Shown piece by piece: positions 29,910 through 38,536 of a DNA stretch of 64,000 nt; within the stretch, counting starts at the first letter, position 1; every line of letters starts with the position of its first letter. The stretch is from Flagellimonas algicola (lineage in GTDB: Bacteria > Bacteroidota > Bacteroidia > Flavobacteriales > Flavobacteriaceae): positions 1,612,001 through 1,676,000 of the forward strand of contig NZ_VCNI01000002.1 in NCBI RefSeq assembly GCF_005937185.1, written 5' to 3'. The translations under genes and the position numbers were made by a program. Under the pieces are notes generated by a model. That model searched no databases. It was not told the DNA's origin and saw nothing but the letters and a program-made list of their open reading frames with translations.

Positions 29910-31643
29910 TTGTAACCCGTCGTCAATCAAATGCCCAACCTCTGGACGTGATTTTTTTACTTCTTCCAAATGGGATTTGATGGTAATGGCCAACTCGTCC
30001 CGCTGTCCTTTTCTGGCCAGTTCGTAGAGTTCAACCGGTAGCAGCCAATCTTCTGGGAATTCTTCTTTGACTTCTTCAAAAAGCTTGCCTCTTGAAATGA
30101 AGGTATTGATACCATCTCGATAATCACGAACCCTCTTGTAATGGGCCTCAAGCTTTAAACGCTGATTATCCCTGGTCTTTTTGATTGTCGTTTCTGTAAT
30201 CTTGTGGGTGATGAGGTCAAAACTTAGCAAATCGGCTGGGCCATTATAGGCTGAGACTACATCTTGTCCAACGGCCATATGATACAGACCCCATTCGGGC
30301 AAAAACAGCACTTCATCTTGATAACTTACTTTGCAATCCTTGAAGGTGATCAGAATAATTTTTCCTTGAAGGTTTCGGGTTCCGGTCACAATGGTACCTT
30401 CCACTTTTACACCACCTTCAAATTTAAGAGTGACCTGTTCCTCTTCAAAAATCTTGTAGGCTTTTAGGTCGCGCGGGCTCATATCTTCTATGGCAAGATT
30501 AATACCCTTCAGCTTTCCAATGGGAGAGCCAAATCCATCCGCATGGTCCAAAGTGCTATGCCCTACCAACTCTTTATCCCTGTAGGCCAACGCTGTTGGG
30601 CCATTGGTTTTGATATAAATGGGTTTTCCTTGGTGTTCAATTACTTCTCCAAACGTTCCAGAAATTTGTAGACCCGTGCTCAATTCCAAAGTTCCAAGGG
30701 CTTTGGAGGAAATAAGTTTTTGAACCCCTTCAAGGCCACCTGTACGCAATGCCATGCTATTGGCAAAATCCTCCAGTACTTGACTCAAATGTGCGAAATG
30801 TGGGGTCACGAACAATTGAGGTTGGGGTTTGGTGATATCAAATGCGGTTTGCGCAGCTTCCAGGGTATACGGTAGTTTTTGCACATCATGTTGCATGCAC
30901 CATTTGCTCTCACCGATGGAAGAAAGCAGTCCTGCTCCGTAAATTTTTGGATTTTCAACAGTCCCGATCAAACCATATTCCACGGTCCACCAATGCAAGT
31001 TTCTGATGAGGGCCATTTCACTGGGTTCTCCCATATTTTCCTGCAAGTGTTCAATGTGTTTTTCTGCTTTTTCTATTTCTGATTGAGGGGTGCCGGCCGC
31101 TTCCTTTATAATGGAAAGATGCCGTACTGCTTCGTATAGCTCATAATCCTTGGCACTGGAGATGGCCTTGCAGCCAATTTCCCCAAACCTTCGCAAATAT
31201 TCTGCATATTCCGGATTGGCAATAATGGGGGCATGTCCAGCTCCTTCATGAATAATATCAGGAGCAGGTGTATATTCAATGTTTTCCAATTGGCGAATAT
31301 CCGAAGCGATGACCAAAACATTGTAGGCTTGGAACTCCATAAAAGCGGCTGGAGGGATAAATCCATCCACTGCTACGGCAGCCCATCCAATTTCCTTTAA
31401 AATGCGGTTCATTCCATACATATTAGGAATATTGTCAATGGAAATTCCAGTCTTTTCCAATCCTTCCACATACGATTTGTGAGCTACTTTGCTCAAGTAA
31501 TCCACATTTTTCCGCATCACATAGCGCCAAACAGCCTGATCTATGGGGGTGTATTCCTCATAATTCTGCGGTTTAATGAACTGCTTCAGGTGTTCTGGAA
31601 GCTTGTCCAAAATAGGATTGCTTTCGTAGGCTTCTTGTTTCAT
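29877..31643 (-). CDS. Aromatic amino acid hydroxylase (phenylalanine 4-monooxygenase family), long form
   Basis: The N-terminal half is a pterin-dependent aromatic amino acid hydroxylase: iron-binding HEGAGHAP (two His) and a later acidic ligand in WTVEYGLIG, with FVTPHFAHLSQVLEDF nearby. Family members oxidise Phe to Tyr using tetrahydropterin, iron and oxygen. At 588 aa it is about twice the size of the Pseudomonas enzyme; the last 230-250 residues form an extra beta-rich then helical region of unknown role, as in Bacteroidota homologues I recall. It diverges from an Lrp/AsnC regulator with repeated operator-like sites between them, suggesting amino-acid-responsive control. The gene converges on DUF4230 with a 33-bp overlap. 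Confidence 0.92.
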   Translation of the reverse strand: MKQEAYESNPILDKLPEHLKQFIKPQNYEEYTPIDQAVWRYVMRKNVDYLSKVAHKSYVEGLEKTGISIDNIPNMYGMNRILKEIGWAAVAVDGFIPPAAFMEFQAYNVLVIASDIRQLENIEYTPAPDIIHEGAGHAPIIANPEYAEYLRRFGEIGCKAISSAKDYELYEAVRHLSIIKEAAGTPQSEIEKAEKHIEHLQENMGEPSEMALIRNLHWWTVEYGLIGTVENPKIYGAGLLSSIGESKWCMQHDVQKLPYTLEAAQTAFDITKPQPQLFVTPHFAHLSQVLEDFANSMALRTGGLEGVQKLISSKALGTLELSTGLQISGTFGEVIEHQGKPIYIKTNGPTALAYRDKELVGHSTLDHADGFGSPIGKLKGINLAIEDMSPRDLKAYKIFEEEQVTLKFEGGVKVEGTIVTGTRNLQGKIILITFKDCKVSYQDEVLFLPEWGLYHMAVGQDVVSAYNGPADLLSFDLITHKITETTIKKTRDNQRLKLEAHYKRVRDYRDGINTFISRGKLFEEVKEEFPEDWLLPVELYELARKGQRDELAITIKSHLEEVKKSRPEVGHLIDDGLQLIDQSFAKVK

Positions 31644-31801
31644 TGATTGAATAAAATATAGGTATATGTGCTATATAAAGTTACAAAATATAGGTTAAGC
31701 ACTGTTAATCAAATAAAATATAGGAATAAAGTCTATTAGACTTATAAAATATAGTAATTATGTCTAATTTTATGATAAATTGAATACCCAAACAGGAAAA
31801 T
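31644..31801. promoter_or_regulatory. Divergent regulatory region with four phased AAAATATAG repeats
   Basis: The 158-bp gap between the hydroxylase and Lrp genes contains AAAATATAG at 31653, 31685, 31715 and 31746, all in the same direction with spacings of 32, 30 and 31 bp, close to three DNA turns. Most copies are preceded by AT or A and followed by G. Lrp/AsnC octamers wrap DNA with phased sites, so these are strong candidates for the binding sites of the adjacent regulator. Confidence 0.75.
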
Positions 31802-32269
31802 ATGCAGGAACGCTTGGACTCCATTGATCGTGAGATTCTAAAAATATTGGAAAAAGATGCCAAGACCATCGCCAAAACCATTGCGGAGCAGCTGGGATTA
31901 ACAAAGACACCCGTCTACGAACGTATCCGAAGAATGGAGCAGGAGGGTTACATCAAAAATTATGCTGCCATCCTTGACAAGGAGAAGATTGAACACAGTA
32001 TTACCGTGTTTAGTTTTGTATCCTTGGAGGCCCAAAAAGGCCATTTGATGGATGACTTTTTAGACCAGGTCAAACAATTTGCAGAAGTAACCGAATGTTT
32101 TGTGGTGGGAGGGGAATTTGACTTTTTACTTAAGGTCATTGTAAAAGACCTGGATGCCTACTACAATTTTGCCAAGACCAAAATTGCATCATTGCCCAAC
32201 ATTGGGGCGGTAAAAAGTGCCTTTGTCCTAAAGGAAGTGAAAAACCAAACAAGCTTTCCGTTATTGTAA
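31802..32269 (+). CDS. Lrp/AsnC-family transcriptional regulator
   Basis: 155 aa: N-terminal HTH (LDSIDREILKILEKDAKTIA, QLGLTKTPVYERIRRMEQEG) and a C-terminal RAM/AsnC ligand-binding domain (VSLEAQKGHLMDDF, FVVGGEFDFLLKVIVKDLDA). Members sense amino acids. Divergence from the aromatic amino acid hydroxylase gene and the phased repeats between them point to control of Phe/Tyr metabolism; this is inferred from context. Confidence 0.95.
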   Translation: MQERLDSIDREILKILEKDAKTIAKTIAEQLGLTKTPVYERIRRMEQEGYIKNYAAILDKEKIEHSITVFSFVSLEAQKGHLMDDFLDQVKQFAEVTECFVVGGEFDFLLKVIVKDLDAYYNFAKTKIASLPNIGAVKSAFVLKEVKNQTSFPLL

Positions 32270-32355
32270 AAAGAGAACGAAGAATCCAATTCACTTATCA
32301 ACCGCAATAAACTCCAAACCAGTTACTACAGACTCTTCGTTCTACTTATCTTTTT

Positions 32356-32943
32356 TTAGTTGGATGCCACCGCTGGCATCGGAGGATATTCTTTTAAAAT
32401 ATGTGAAACAAACGCACGGATTCGCTCCTCTTTCTTTTCAATGTTCTTGGTATTGTTAAGCGTCCCTACGCCGCGTCCCTGCCAAACCAGTTCTTTTTTG
32501 TTGGCATCAATAACGTCAATGTACAGGGAGCCTTCAGTACGGGTGCTTACATTGTTTCCAAAGCCTCCTCCCCAGCCCCAGCCCCAACCAGGACCCCAGA
32601 CCCAGGGATTGTAGAAGCCGCCCCATGCGCCACCCCATCCAAAGTTGTTGTTATACACATCTACACGTTCACGTTCCTTGGTGAAAATGCTGATCAGCAC
32701 GTCGGGTTTTTGGGATTTGGCAAAGCCACGGGAAGTCATTTCCGTCTCAATAGCCTTTAGAATTCGTTTTTTGTCCAAATCTGATATTTGGGCCTTATCA
32801 ATGCCGGTTTTGTAGAAGGCATAGGTTTGATATTCGCCAAAATTCGTTTGGGTATCATAATCGGAAACCACGCGTACAGAAGAGCAGGAAACCATAAATG
32901 TAGCCGCTAATGCGACCAAGGTGAGAAGTTTTACATTTTTCAT
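32356..32943 (-). CDS. DUF4136 lipoprotein
   Basis: 195 aa with lipobox FMVSCSS, followed by the DUF4136 pattern (VVSDYDTQTNFGEYQTYAFY, LDKKRILKAIETEMTSRGFA, SLYIDVIDANKKELVWQGRG). A Gly/Trp-rich loop fills about residues 105-130 (WGPGWGWGWGGGFG). It is an outer-membrane or periplasmic lipoprotein of unknown role, convergent with the Lrp gene. Confidence 0.88.
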   Translation of the reverse strand: MKNVKLLTLVALAATFMVSCSSVRVVSDYDTQTNFGEYQTYAFYKTGIDKAQISDLDKKRILKAIETEMTSRGFAKSQKPDVLISIFTKERERVDVYNNNFGWGGAWGGFYNPWVWGPGWGWGWGGGFGNNVSTRTEGSLYIDVIDANKKELVWQGRGVGTLNNTKNIEKKEERIRAFVSHILKEYPPMPAVASN

Positions 32944-33012
32944 ATCAATTTTACTTTTGAGTTCAACAGAAAAGACTAAAAATAAGTCACAAATATTATG
33001 CCGAACATACTA

Positions 33013-33174
<162 letters not shown>

Positions 33175-33341
33175 TTATGATGAATCCTGTCCTATACCAT
33201 ATAAAATTAAGCTATTCCGATGAAAGGCATGACATGGTAAGGATTGCGTTATTCACCGAAATTGTTAATCTTATTATCGATGTATTCCAAAGTTGTGAGG
33301 CCACAAAAGTTATATTTGTAGGAAACCTATGATAATTCGAT

Positions 33342-33671
33342 TTGATTTTAGTCTTTAAACATTTCTTTTATCGCAACTATGTAGGCTTGTCTTTATGGCC
33401 CTTTATCATTTTAAAGGAAGGTGCTCTTAGGAAAGACGATGTATTGATCAACCATGAGCGTATTCACCTGAAACAGCAACGGGAACTTCTCATCATACCT
33501 TTCTATTTCCTTTATATTACCGAATGGATACTGCGAACGGTTTTATATCTGGACAGTTATAGGGCCTACCAAAATATCAGTTTTGAACGTGAGGCCTACG
33601 CCAATGAGGATGATATGGAGTATATATTCCAGAGAAAACCCTATAGTTTTTTGAACTATTTGACGCGTTAA
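33342..33671 (+). CDS. Small membrane protein with HERIH motif (M56/BlaR-like fragment family)
   Basis: 109 aa. The middle contains INHERIHLKQQRELLIIPFYF, an HExxH-like pattern next to a hydrophobic segment, reminiscent of M56 membrane peptidase cores. The protein is a common short Flavobacteriaceae hypothetical. A stop lies 9 bp upstream of the first usable start, so the TTG at 33342 is the likely start. The next gene also seems to use TTG. Confidence 0.75.
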   Translation: MILVFKHFFYRNYVGLSLWPFIILKEGALRKDDVLINHERIHLKQQRELLIIPFYFLYITEWILRTVLYLDSYRAYQNISFEREAYANEDDMEYIFQRKPYSFLNYLTR

Positions 33672-33680
33672 TTTTCAAGA

Positions 33681-34586
33681 TTGTTGGTTCCCAATCAAAA
33701 AGTTGATTTGCCATTTTTTAAGGAAAGAGGGGTGACTCTTTATCTAAAAAGGGAGGACACTATTCATCCGCATATTTCCGGAAACAAATACCGAAAACTC
33801 AAATACAATTTTGTTGAGGCGAAACAGCGGAGGCAGGACACCTTACTCACCTTCGGTGGTGCTTTTTCCAATCATATTGCGGCTACAGCCTTTGCTGGTC
33901 AAGAGGCCGGACTAAAAACCATCGGAGTCATCCGAGGGGAGGAGCTAGAGGAGGGGTGGCAAAAAAATCCAACGTTAAAACTGGCTTCAGAACATGGAAT
34001 GAAGTTTTATTTTATATCCCGAAGCGAGTATCGGCAAAAAGGCAATCCAGAATATCAAAATCAGTTAAGGTCAAGATTTGGCAATGTTTATCTTTTGCCC
34101 GAAGGCGGAACTAATGATTTGGCCATTAAAGGTTGTGAAGAAATTTTGACTGAGGAGGATAACAGGTTCGATTTTATTTGTAGTGCCGTGGGTACGGGTG
34201 GAACTATAGCTGGACTTATCAATTCAGCACAACCACACCAAAAAGTTTTGGGATTTCCCGCGCTTAAGGGGGACTTTTTAAATGCCGATATCCAGAAGTT
34301 ATCAGATAGTAGAAATTGGGAATTAATCCAGGATTACCAATTTGGCGGATATGCTAAAATCAACACCGAATTGGTTGACTTTATCAACAATTTTAAAAAG
34401 AAAACAGGCATTCCCTTGGATCCCGTTTACACGGGAAAGATGGTTTTTGGTATTTTTGACCTGATAAAAAAAGGCTTTTTTAAGTCAAGTACCCAAATTT
34501 TGGCCATCCATACCGGAGGTTTACAAGGGATAAAAGGCATGAACGAAGTACTGAAACGAAAGAATTTACCGTTATTGGATTTATGA
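33681..34586 (+). CDS. ACC deaminase / D-cysteine desulfhydrase-like PLP enzyme
   Basis: 301 aa with tryptophan-synthase-beta fold. The PLP lysine is in SGNKYRKLKYN, a phosphate-binding loop is GTGGTIAGL, and TFGGAFSNH matches the desulfhydrase/ACC deaminase group. It would open or deaminate small amino acids; D-cysteine desulfhydrase is as likely as ACC deaminase. A TAA lies 10 bp upstream of the TTG TTG at 33681, so a TTG start is needed unless the start is further in. It overlaps the next gene by 4 bp. Confidence 0.88.
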   Translation: MLVPNQKVDLPFFKERGVTLYLKREDTIHPHISGNKYRKLKYNFVEAKQRRQDTLLTFGGAFSNHIAATAFAGQEAGLKTIGVIRGEELEEGWQKNPTLKLASEHGMKFYFISRSEYRQKGNPEYQNQLRSRFGNVYLLPEGGTNDLAIKGCEEILTEEDNRFDFICSAVGTGGTIAGLINSAQPHQKVLGFPALKGDFLNADIQKLSDSRNWELIQDYQFGGYAKINTELVDFINNFKKKTGIPLDPVYTGKMVFGIFDLIKKGFFKSSTQILAIHTGGLQGIKGMNEVLKRKNLPLLDL

Positions 34587-35434
34587 TCAGAAGAGTTGGA
34601 TATGTTATGGTGCTCGTTGTTTTATTAACGGGTTGTAAATCCAAAAAGAGAACAGTTACACGACAGCCGAAACCGGTGGTGGAAACTACAACCCACCGAA
34701 ACCCTAATCGGGATTTACCTAAAGATGGACCCAAGGAATCGGAATTGTACCCACTGCCTGTTAACCCAGGCCGATTTGTAAAATTTCCCATTGCCGATAC
34801 CCAGGAATACATCGAAACTTTTGCCGAAATGGCCCAATACGAAATGCGAGCCTTTGGCATTCCGGCCAGCATTACCTTGGCGCAAGGAATTTTGGAAAGT
34901 GGATCGGGAAAGGGTGAGTTAACGCGAAAAACTAACAACCACTTCGGCATAAAATGCCACACCGGATGGGACGGGGAATTCGATTTCCATGATGATGATG
35001 CAAAGGGGGAGTGCTTTAGAAAATACAACCATCCTATGTATTCGTTCCGGGACCATAGCATTTTCTTGTCTTCACGTTCGCGATATGCTTTTCTCTTTAA
35101 TTACAGACGGGACGACTATAAAAAATGGGCCTACGGGTTGCGTCAAGCAGGATATGCAACGGACCGCAAATATCCTCAAAAGCTGATTGCCTTGATAGAG
35201 CGCTACAATTTGGACCAATATGATGAAGCAATAGTTCGCGGGGGACTGGATACCGTACGGGCACCCAAAAAGTATGACGTATTCACCCATGTGGTGGAAC
35301 AAGGTGATACACTTTATGGCATTTCAAGAAAATATACCATTTCGGTAGATGAACTAAAACGACTCAACAATCTGAGCAGCAATACCATTTCCATTGGGCA
35401 GGTGTTGAATATTAGAAAAGAAAAGACGAAGTAA
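34583..35434 (+). CDS. Glucosaminidase-LysM lipoprotein (peptidoglycan hydrolase)
   Basis: 283 aa: lipobox VLLTGCKS, a Pro/Arg linker, a glucosaminidase domain (SITLAQGILESGSGKGELTR with Glu as likely acid, and NNHFGIKCHTGW), and a C-terminal LysM (HVVEQGDTLYGISRKYTISV to GQVLNI) for peptidoglycan binding. It would cut glycan strands at the cell wall. The start overlaps the PLP gene by 4 bp (ATGA). Confidence 0.94.
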   Translation: MIRRVGYVMVLVVLLTGCKSKKRTVTRQPKPVVETTTHRNPNRDLPKDGPKESELYPLPVNPGRFVKFPIADTQEYIETFAEMAQYEMRAFGIPASITLAQGILESGSGKGELTRKTNNHFGIKCHTGWDGEFDFHDDDAKGECFRKYNHPMYSFRDHSIFLSSRSRYAFLFNYRRDDYKKWAYGLRQAGYATDRKYPQKLIALIERYNLDQYDEAIVRGGLDTVRAPKKYDVFTHVVEQGDTLYGISRKYTISVDELKRLNNLSSNTISIGQVLNIRKEKTK

Positions 35435-35435
35435 A

Positions 35436-35503
35436 ATGTCACATCGAGCGCAGTCGAGATGTGATTATATGGATGTCGTTCTCGACTGCGCTCGAACGGA
35501 CAT
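35436..35503. repeat. REP-like inverted repeat pair after the LysM gene
   Basis: TCGAGCGCAGTCGAGA at 35444-35459 and its exact reverse complement at 35480-35495 form a 16-bp perfect stem, extended by ATGTC/GACAT outside 3-base mismatches, around a 20-bp loop. This is the paired form of the dispersed repeat and may also work as a transcript end signal between the LysM gene and hemL. Confidence 0.8.
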
Positions 35504-35521
35504 CAAAGACTAGAACACTAC

Positions 35522-36799
35522 ATGCTATACCAACGAAGTAGCGCCTTGTTCGCCGAGGCCAAAAAATACATCCCGGGTGGAGTAAATTCACCAGTACGAG
35601 CCTTTAAAGCCGTAGGCGGAGAACCCATTTTCGTAAAAGAGGCCAAAGGGGCTTATCTCTATGATGAAGATGGCAATCAATTAATTGACTACATTGCCTC
35701 TTGGGGTCCGTTAATTTTGGGCCATGCCCATGAGCCTGTAATCAATGCAGTGATTGAGAAGGCCAAAAAAGGAACCTCCTTTGGAATGCCCACCGAAATT
35801 GAGACCGAACTGGCCCAATTGGCCGTTTCCATGGTGCCGAACATTGATAAAATCCGTTTTGTGAACAGCGGCACCGAAGCTTGTATGAGCGCGATCCGAT
35901 TGGCACGTGGTTATACAGGAAAGGACAAGATTATCAAATTTGCGGGTTGTTACCATGGCCATTCCGATTCTTTTTTGATTCAGGCGGGGAGCGGAGCGGT
36001 GACTTTTGGAAGTCCGAACAGTCCTGGAGTGACTCAGGGAACCGCCAAGGATACCTTGTTGGCCAATTATAACGATTTGGAAGGGGTAAAAGCCCTTGCC
36101 GAAGCCAATAAAGGTGAAATTGCGGCCATTATTCTGGAACCTGTGGCCGGAAATATGGGTTGTATTATCCCTACAGATGAATTTATCCATGGCCTTCGTG
36201 AGCTTTGCACCCAAGAAGGCATTTTGTTGCTTTTTGATGAGGTAATGACCGGTTTCCGATTGGGCAAAGGTGGCACACAAGAAGCCTTGGGCATTGACGC
36301 AGACATTGTGATGTTTGGAAAAGTAATTGGCGGTGGACTGCCCGTGGGTGCTTTTGCAGCACGCTCGGAGATTATGTCTCATTTAGCACCGGAAGGTCCA
36401 GTATACCAAGCCGGAACCTTGAGCGGGAATCCGCTGGCCATGAGTGCCGGATTGGCCATGCTTACTGAACTTAACAATAAACCTGAAGTATTCACTAGTC
36501 TAGCCGAAAAAACGGAATATCTACATAATGGTATCGCGGAAGTTTTGACCGAAAAAAAAGTGACGCACCAAATCAACAGATATGGCAGTATGATCTCTGT
36601 GCATTTCTGTGAAGACCCTGTTGTGGATTTTGCTTCCTCGGCCAAAGGCAATAACGATGCTTTCAAAAAATACTTTCACGGGATGCTGGAGCAAGGAGTT
36701 TATCTCCCACCGTCGGCTTTCGAAAGTTACTTCCTGAATGATGCTTTGACGTATTCGGATTTGGACAAGACCATTGAAGCTGTTGGAACTATTTTCTAA
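35522..36799 (+). CDS. hemL: Glutamate-1-semialdehyde 2,1-aminomutase
   Basis: 425 aa, normal length. Class-III aminotransferase fold with [18 protein letters not shown] at the start, [17 protein letters not shown], the DEVMTGFR metal/PLP loop and the PLP lysine in [13 protein letters not shown]. It converts glutamate-1-semialdehyde to 5-aminolevulinate for haem synthesis by the C5 pathway. It is a single gene here; haem uptake genes lie 6 kb downstream. Confidence 0.98.
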   Translation: MLYQRSSALFAEAKKYIPGGVNSPVRAFKAVGGEPIFVKEAKGAYLYDEDGNQLIDYIASWGPLILGHAHEPVINAVIEKAKKGTSFGMPTEIETELAQLAVSMVPNIDKIRFVNSGTEACMSAIRLARGYTGKDKIIKFAGCYHGHSDSFLIQAGSGAVTFGSPNSPGVTQGTAKDTLLANYNDLEGVKALAEANKGEIAAIILEPVAGNMGCIIPTDEFIHGLRELCTQEGILLLFDEVMTGFRLGKGGTQEALGIDADIVMFGKVIGGGLPVGAFAARSEIMSHLAPEGPVYQAGTLSGNPLAMSAGLAMLTELNNKPEVFTSLAEKTEYLHNGIAEVLTEKKVTHQINRYGSMISVHFCEDPVVDFASSAKGNNDAFKKYFHGMLEQGVYLPPSAFESYFLNDALTYSDLDKTIEAVGTIF

Positions 36800-36901
36800 T
36801 GTCCTTTCCCAGATTCCTGTAGGAGAAACTAATTTAAATTTAATTGGATATTGCTCCTTCCCATATCCTTGTGGAGCAACAAATTTCACATTAATTAAAT
36901 A
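36800..36901. repeat. Two imperfect 51-bp tandem units after hemL
   Basis: Units 36800-36850 and 36851-36901 share the plan CTCCTTCCC-like start, GGAG, then an AT-rich end (TTAATT-ATA). The second contains the stem GCTCC/GGAGC. A third partial start, CTGCTCCTTCCC at 36902, runs into the left end of the DUF559 element. They look like decayed copies of that end. Confidence 0.6.
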
Positions 36902-36903
36902 CT

Positions 36904-37428
36904 GCTCCTTCCCTTTAAGGGAAGGTGTCCGAAGGACGGAAGGGTCAAAACATGAATTTGGTTACAACTAATCAAAATGCTCCTGAATCTCCTCTAGCAC
37001 CGAAACCAAATTCTCAAACACCATTCTATTTTCAAATCGGAGAACGGTAAAACCCAGATTTTCCAAATATTGAGTCCGGAAACAATCTTTTTCTTGGGCC
37101 ACAGCATTAAAATGCACCTGTCCATCCAGTTCAATAATCAGTTTTTCAGAAGCGCAATAGAAATCCACAATGAAATTATCAATGCTGTGCTGTCTTCTGA
37201 ATTTCCTTCCGTCCATTTGTTTGCGTTGCAGTTTTGTCCAGAGAAAAGCCTCGGCCGGGGTCAGGTTTTTACGTAGGTCTTTCCGATACTGTTTTAGTAT
37301 ACGTTTGTTATGTCGCCTCATTGGGTATTGTAAGATTGGGTAGGGGTAAGGTAATTAATTTATTAATTAGCTAAAACCCCTCCGTCCTTCGGACACCTCC
37401 CCTCCTACGAAGGGAGGAGTTTTTTTTA
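36904..37428. mobile_element. Candidate DUF559 element: endonuclease-like gene between inverted double-hairpin ends
   Basis: The DUF559 gene is bounded at 36904-36950 and 37373-37428 by inverted copies of one structured end. Read inward, both have a CTCC-rich hairpin (left CCTTCCCTT/AAGGGAAGG), then the identical 17 bases GGTGTCCGAAGGACGGA with inner hairpin GTCC-GAA-GGAC, then a G-run and TCAAAA or TTTTAG. Total length about 525 bp. Clear target-site duplications were not seen. Interpretation as a mobile or repeat-maintaining unit is inferred from the flanking symmetry and the related gene-less pair at 41671-41800. Confidence 0.6.
36968..37321 (-). CDS. DUF559 endonuclease-like protein
   Basis: 117 aa. 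The pattern is typical of DUF559: NLTPAEAFLWTKLQRKQMDG, FRRQHSIDNFIVDFYCASEK, then LIIELDGQVHF and RTQYLENLGFTVLRFENRMV. It is related to Vsr/restriction-type nucleases of the PD-(D/E)xK fold: likely active residues are D in FIVDFYC, E-x-D in IIELDGQ. Cytoplasmic, no partner domain. Flanked by inverted structured repeats, which suggests that it acts on them; activity is not shown. Confidence 0.9.
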   Translation of the reverse strand: MRRHNKRILKQYRKDLRKNLTPAEAFLWTKLQRKQMDGRKFRRQHSIDNFIVDFYCASEKLIIELDGQVHFNAVAQEKDCFRTQYLENLGFTVLRFENRMVFENLVSVLEEIQEHFD

Positions 37429-37450
37429 AGTTTAAAGCATATACAAATCA

Positions 37451-38455
37451 CTAAACCTCCTCCATAATTATCTCCTTACTCAGCAGCATGCCCGTCATGG
37501 CGCCCATGTACACCGCGTTGGACACGGTTCGCATCCGAGTGGTGTTGTCCCCGCAGGCGTAAATTCCTTCCACGCTGGTTTTCTGCATCTCATCTACGGC
37601 AAGGTATCCTTGTTCGTCCAGTTCAGCGCCAAGGGAAATGGGAATATCACAATGCTGTTCAAAAGGAATATGGGCATACATCGCCGTAAGGGGAGCAGTA
37701 CTTCCATCTTCAAAATGAAGTTGGCTAATGTATCCCTTTTCATGCTCCACTTTTTGGATTTCTTTTTCTTCAAGCTTAATATGGAGCGACTTCAGTTGCT
37801 GCACCTGCTCGGGTGACAAGCTAGTTTTTCCGTTGGTATAAAGGGTGAGGTCCTCGGTCCAGTTGGTCAGGAATTTGGCAAACTCAAAGGCCTCTTCCCC
37901 ATCAAGCAGAATTCCCGTCTTGGCACCGCGTACTTCATACCCATGGCAATAGGGACAGTGCAAAATGGAAATCCCCCAACAATCCGAAAAACCTTCAATG
38001 GTGGGCATAATGTCCTTTATACCCGTGGCAAAGACCAGCTTTTTAGCTGTGAACTGCTCCTTGTTGGAAGTGGTAATTTCAAACCCATCTGCAATCTTTC
38101 TACCTTCGGTAGCCAAGCCATCAAAAAATTGAACGGTGCTGTATTGGGCTACCTGACTTCGACCCAGTTGGGCAATCTCATGTGGCGGTACCCCGTCCTG
38201 GGTCAAAAAATTATGCGAATAGGGGGTTTGCCGGTTGCAGGGCTTACCGCTATCTATGATCAAAACTTTTTTCAGGGCCCTACCCAGGGCCATGGCAGCG
38301 GAGAGGCCCGAGTAGCTTCCGCCAACAATAATAACATCAAAATGGTTCTTTTTCATGGGATAATAGGTGCTAAAATTTAAGGGATGAAACAGCATGCCCG
38401 ATGCGGTAACGCTGCTGCTCTTGTTTATAAATGTCCTTCGGCTCATGGGTCTCAT
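37451..38455 (-). CDS. Thioredoxin reductase-like FAD/NAD(P) oxidoreductase with Tat-like leader
   Basis: 334 aa. The flavoprotein core starts near residue 38 with FDVIIVGGSYSGLSAAMALG, has the redox motif CPYCHGYE and the C-terminal FAD motif GIYACGDNTTRM. Family members reduce thioredoxin-like partners or small disulphides. Upstream of the core is MSRRTFINKSSSVTASGMLF, which resembles a twin-arginine leader; translation from the internal ATG at 38356 would give a cytoplasmic form. The downstream part is complete for the short TrxR-like family. An AraC gene lies 81 bp upstream on the same strand. Confidence 0.9.
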   Translation of the reverse strand: MRPMSRRTFINKSSSVTASGMLFHPLNFSTYYPMKKNHFDVIIVGGSYSGLSAAMALGRALKKVLIIDSGKPCNRQTPYSHNFLTQDGVPPHEIAQLGRSQVAQYSTVQFFDGLATEGRKIADGFEITTSNKEQFTAKKLVFATGIKDIMPTIEGFSDCWGISILHCPYCHGYEVRGAKTGILLDGEEAFEFAKFLTNWTEDLTLYTNGKTSLSPEQVQQLKSLHIKLEEKEIQKVEHEKGYISQLHFEDGSTAPLTAMYAHIPFEQHCDIPISLGAELDEQGYLAVDEMQKTSVEGIYACGDNTTRMRTVSNAVYMGAMTGMLLSKEIIMEEV

Positions 38456-38536
38456 GACGAGCTCTTAATAATACAAGAACAAAAGTATAGACCATAAAGG
38501 TCTGGGCAGTAGGACAAGTGCAGGGTTGAATAGGAC

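Noticed and set aside
35711..36382. 223-codon open frame opposite hemL
   Set aside because: Antisense shadow of hemL; amino acid composition is not protein-like.
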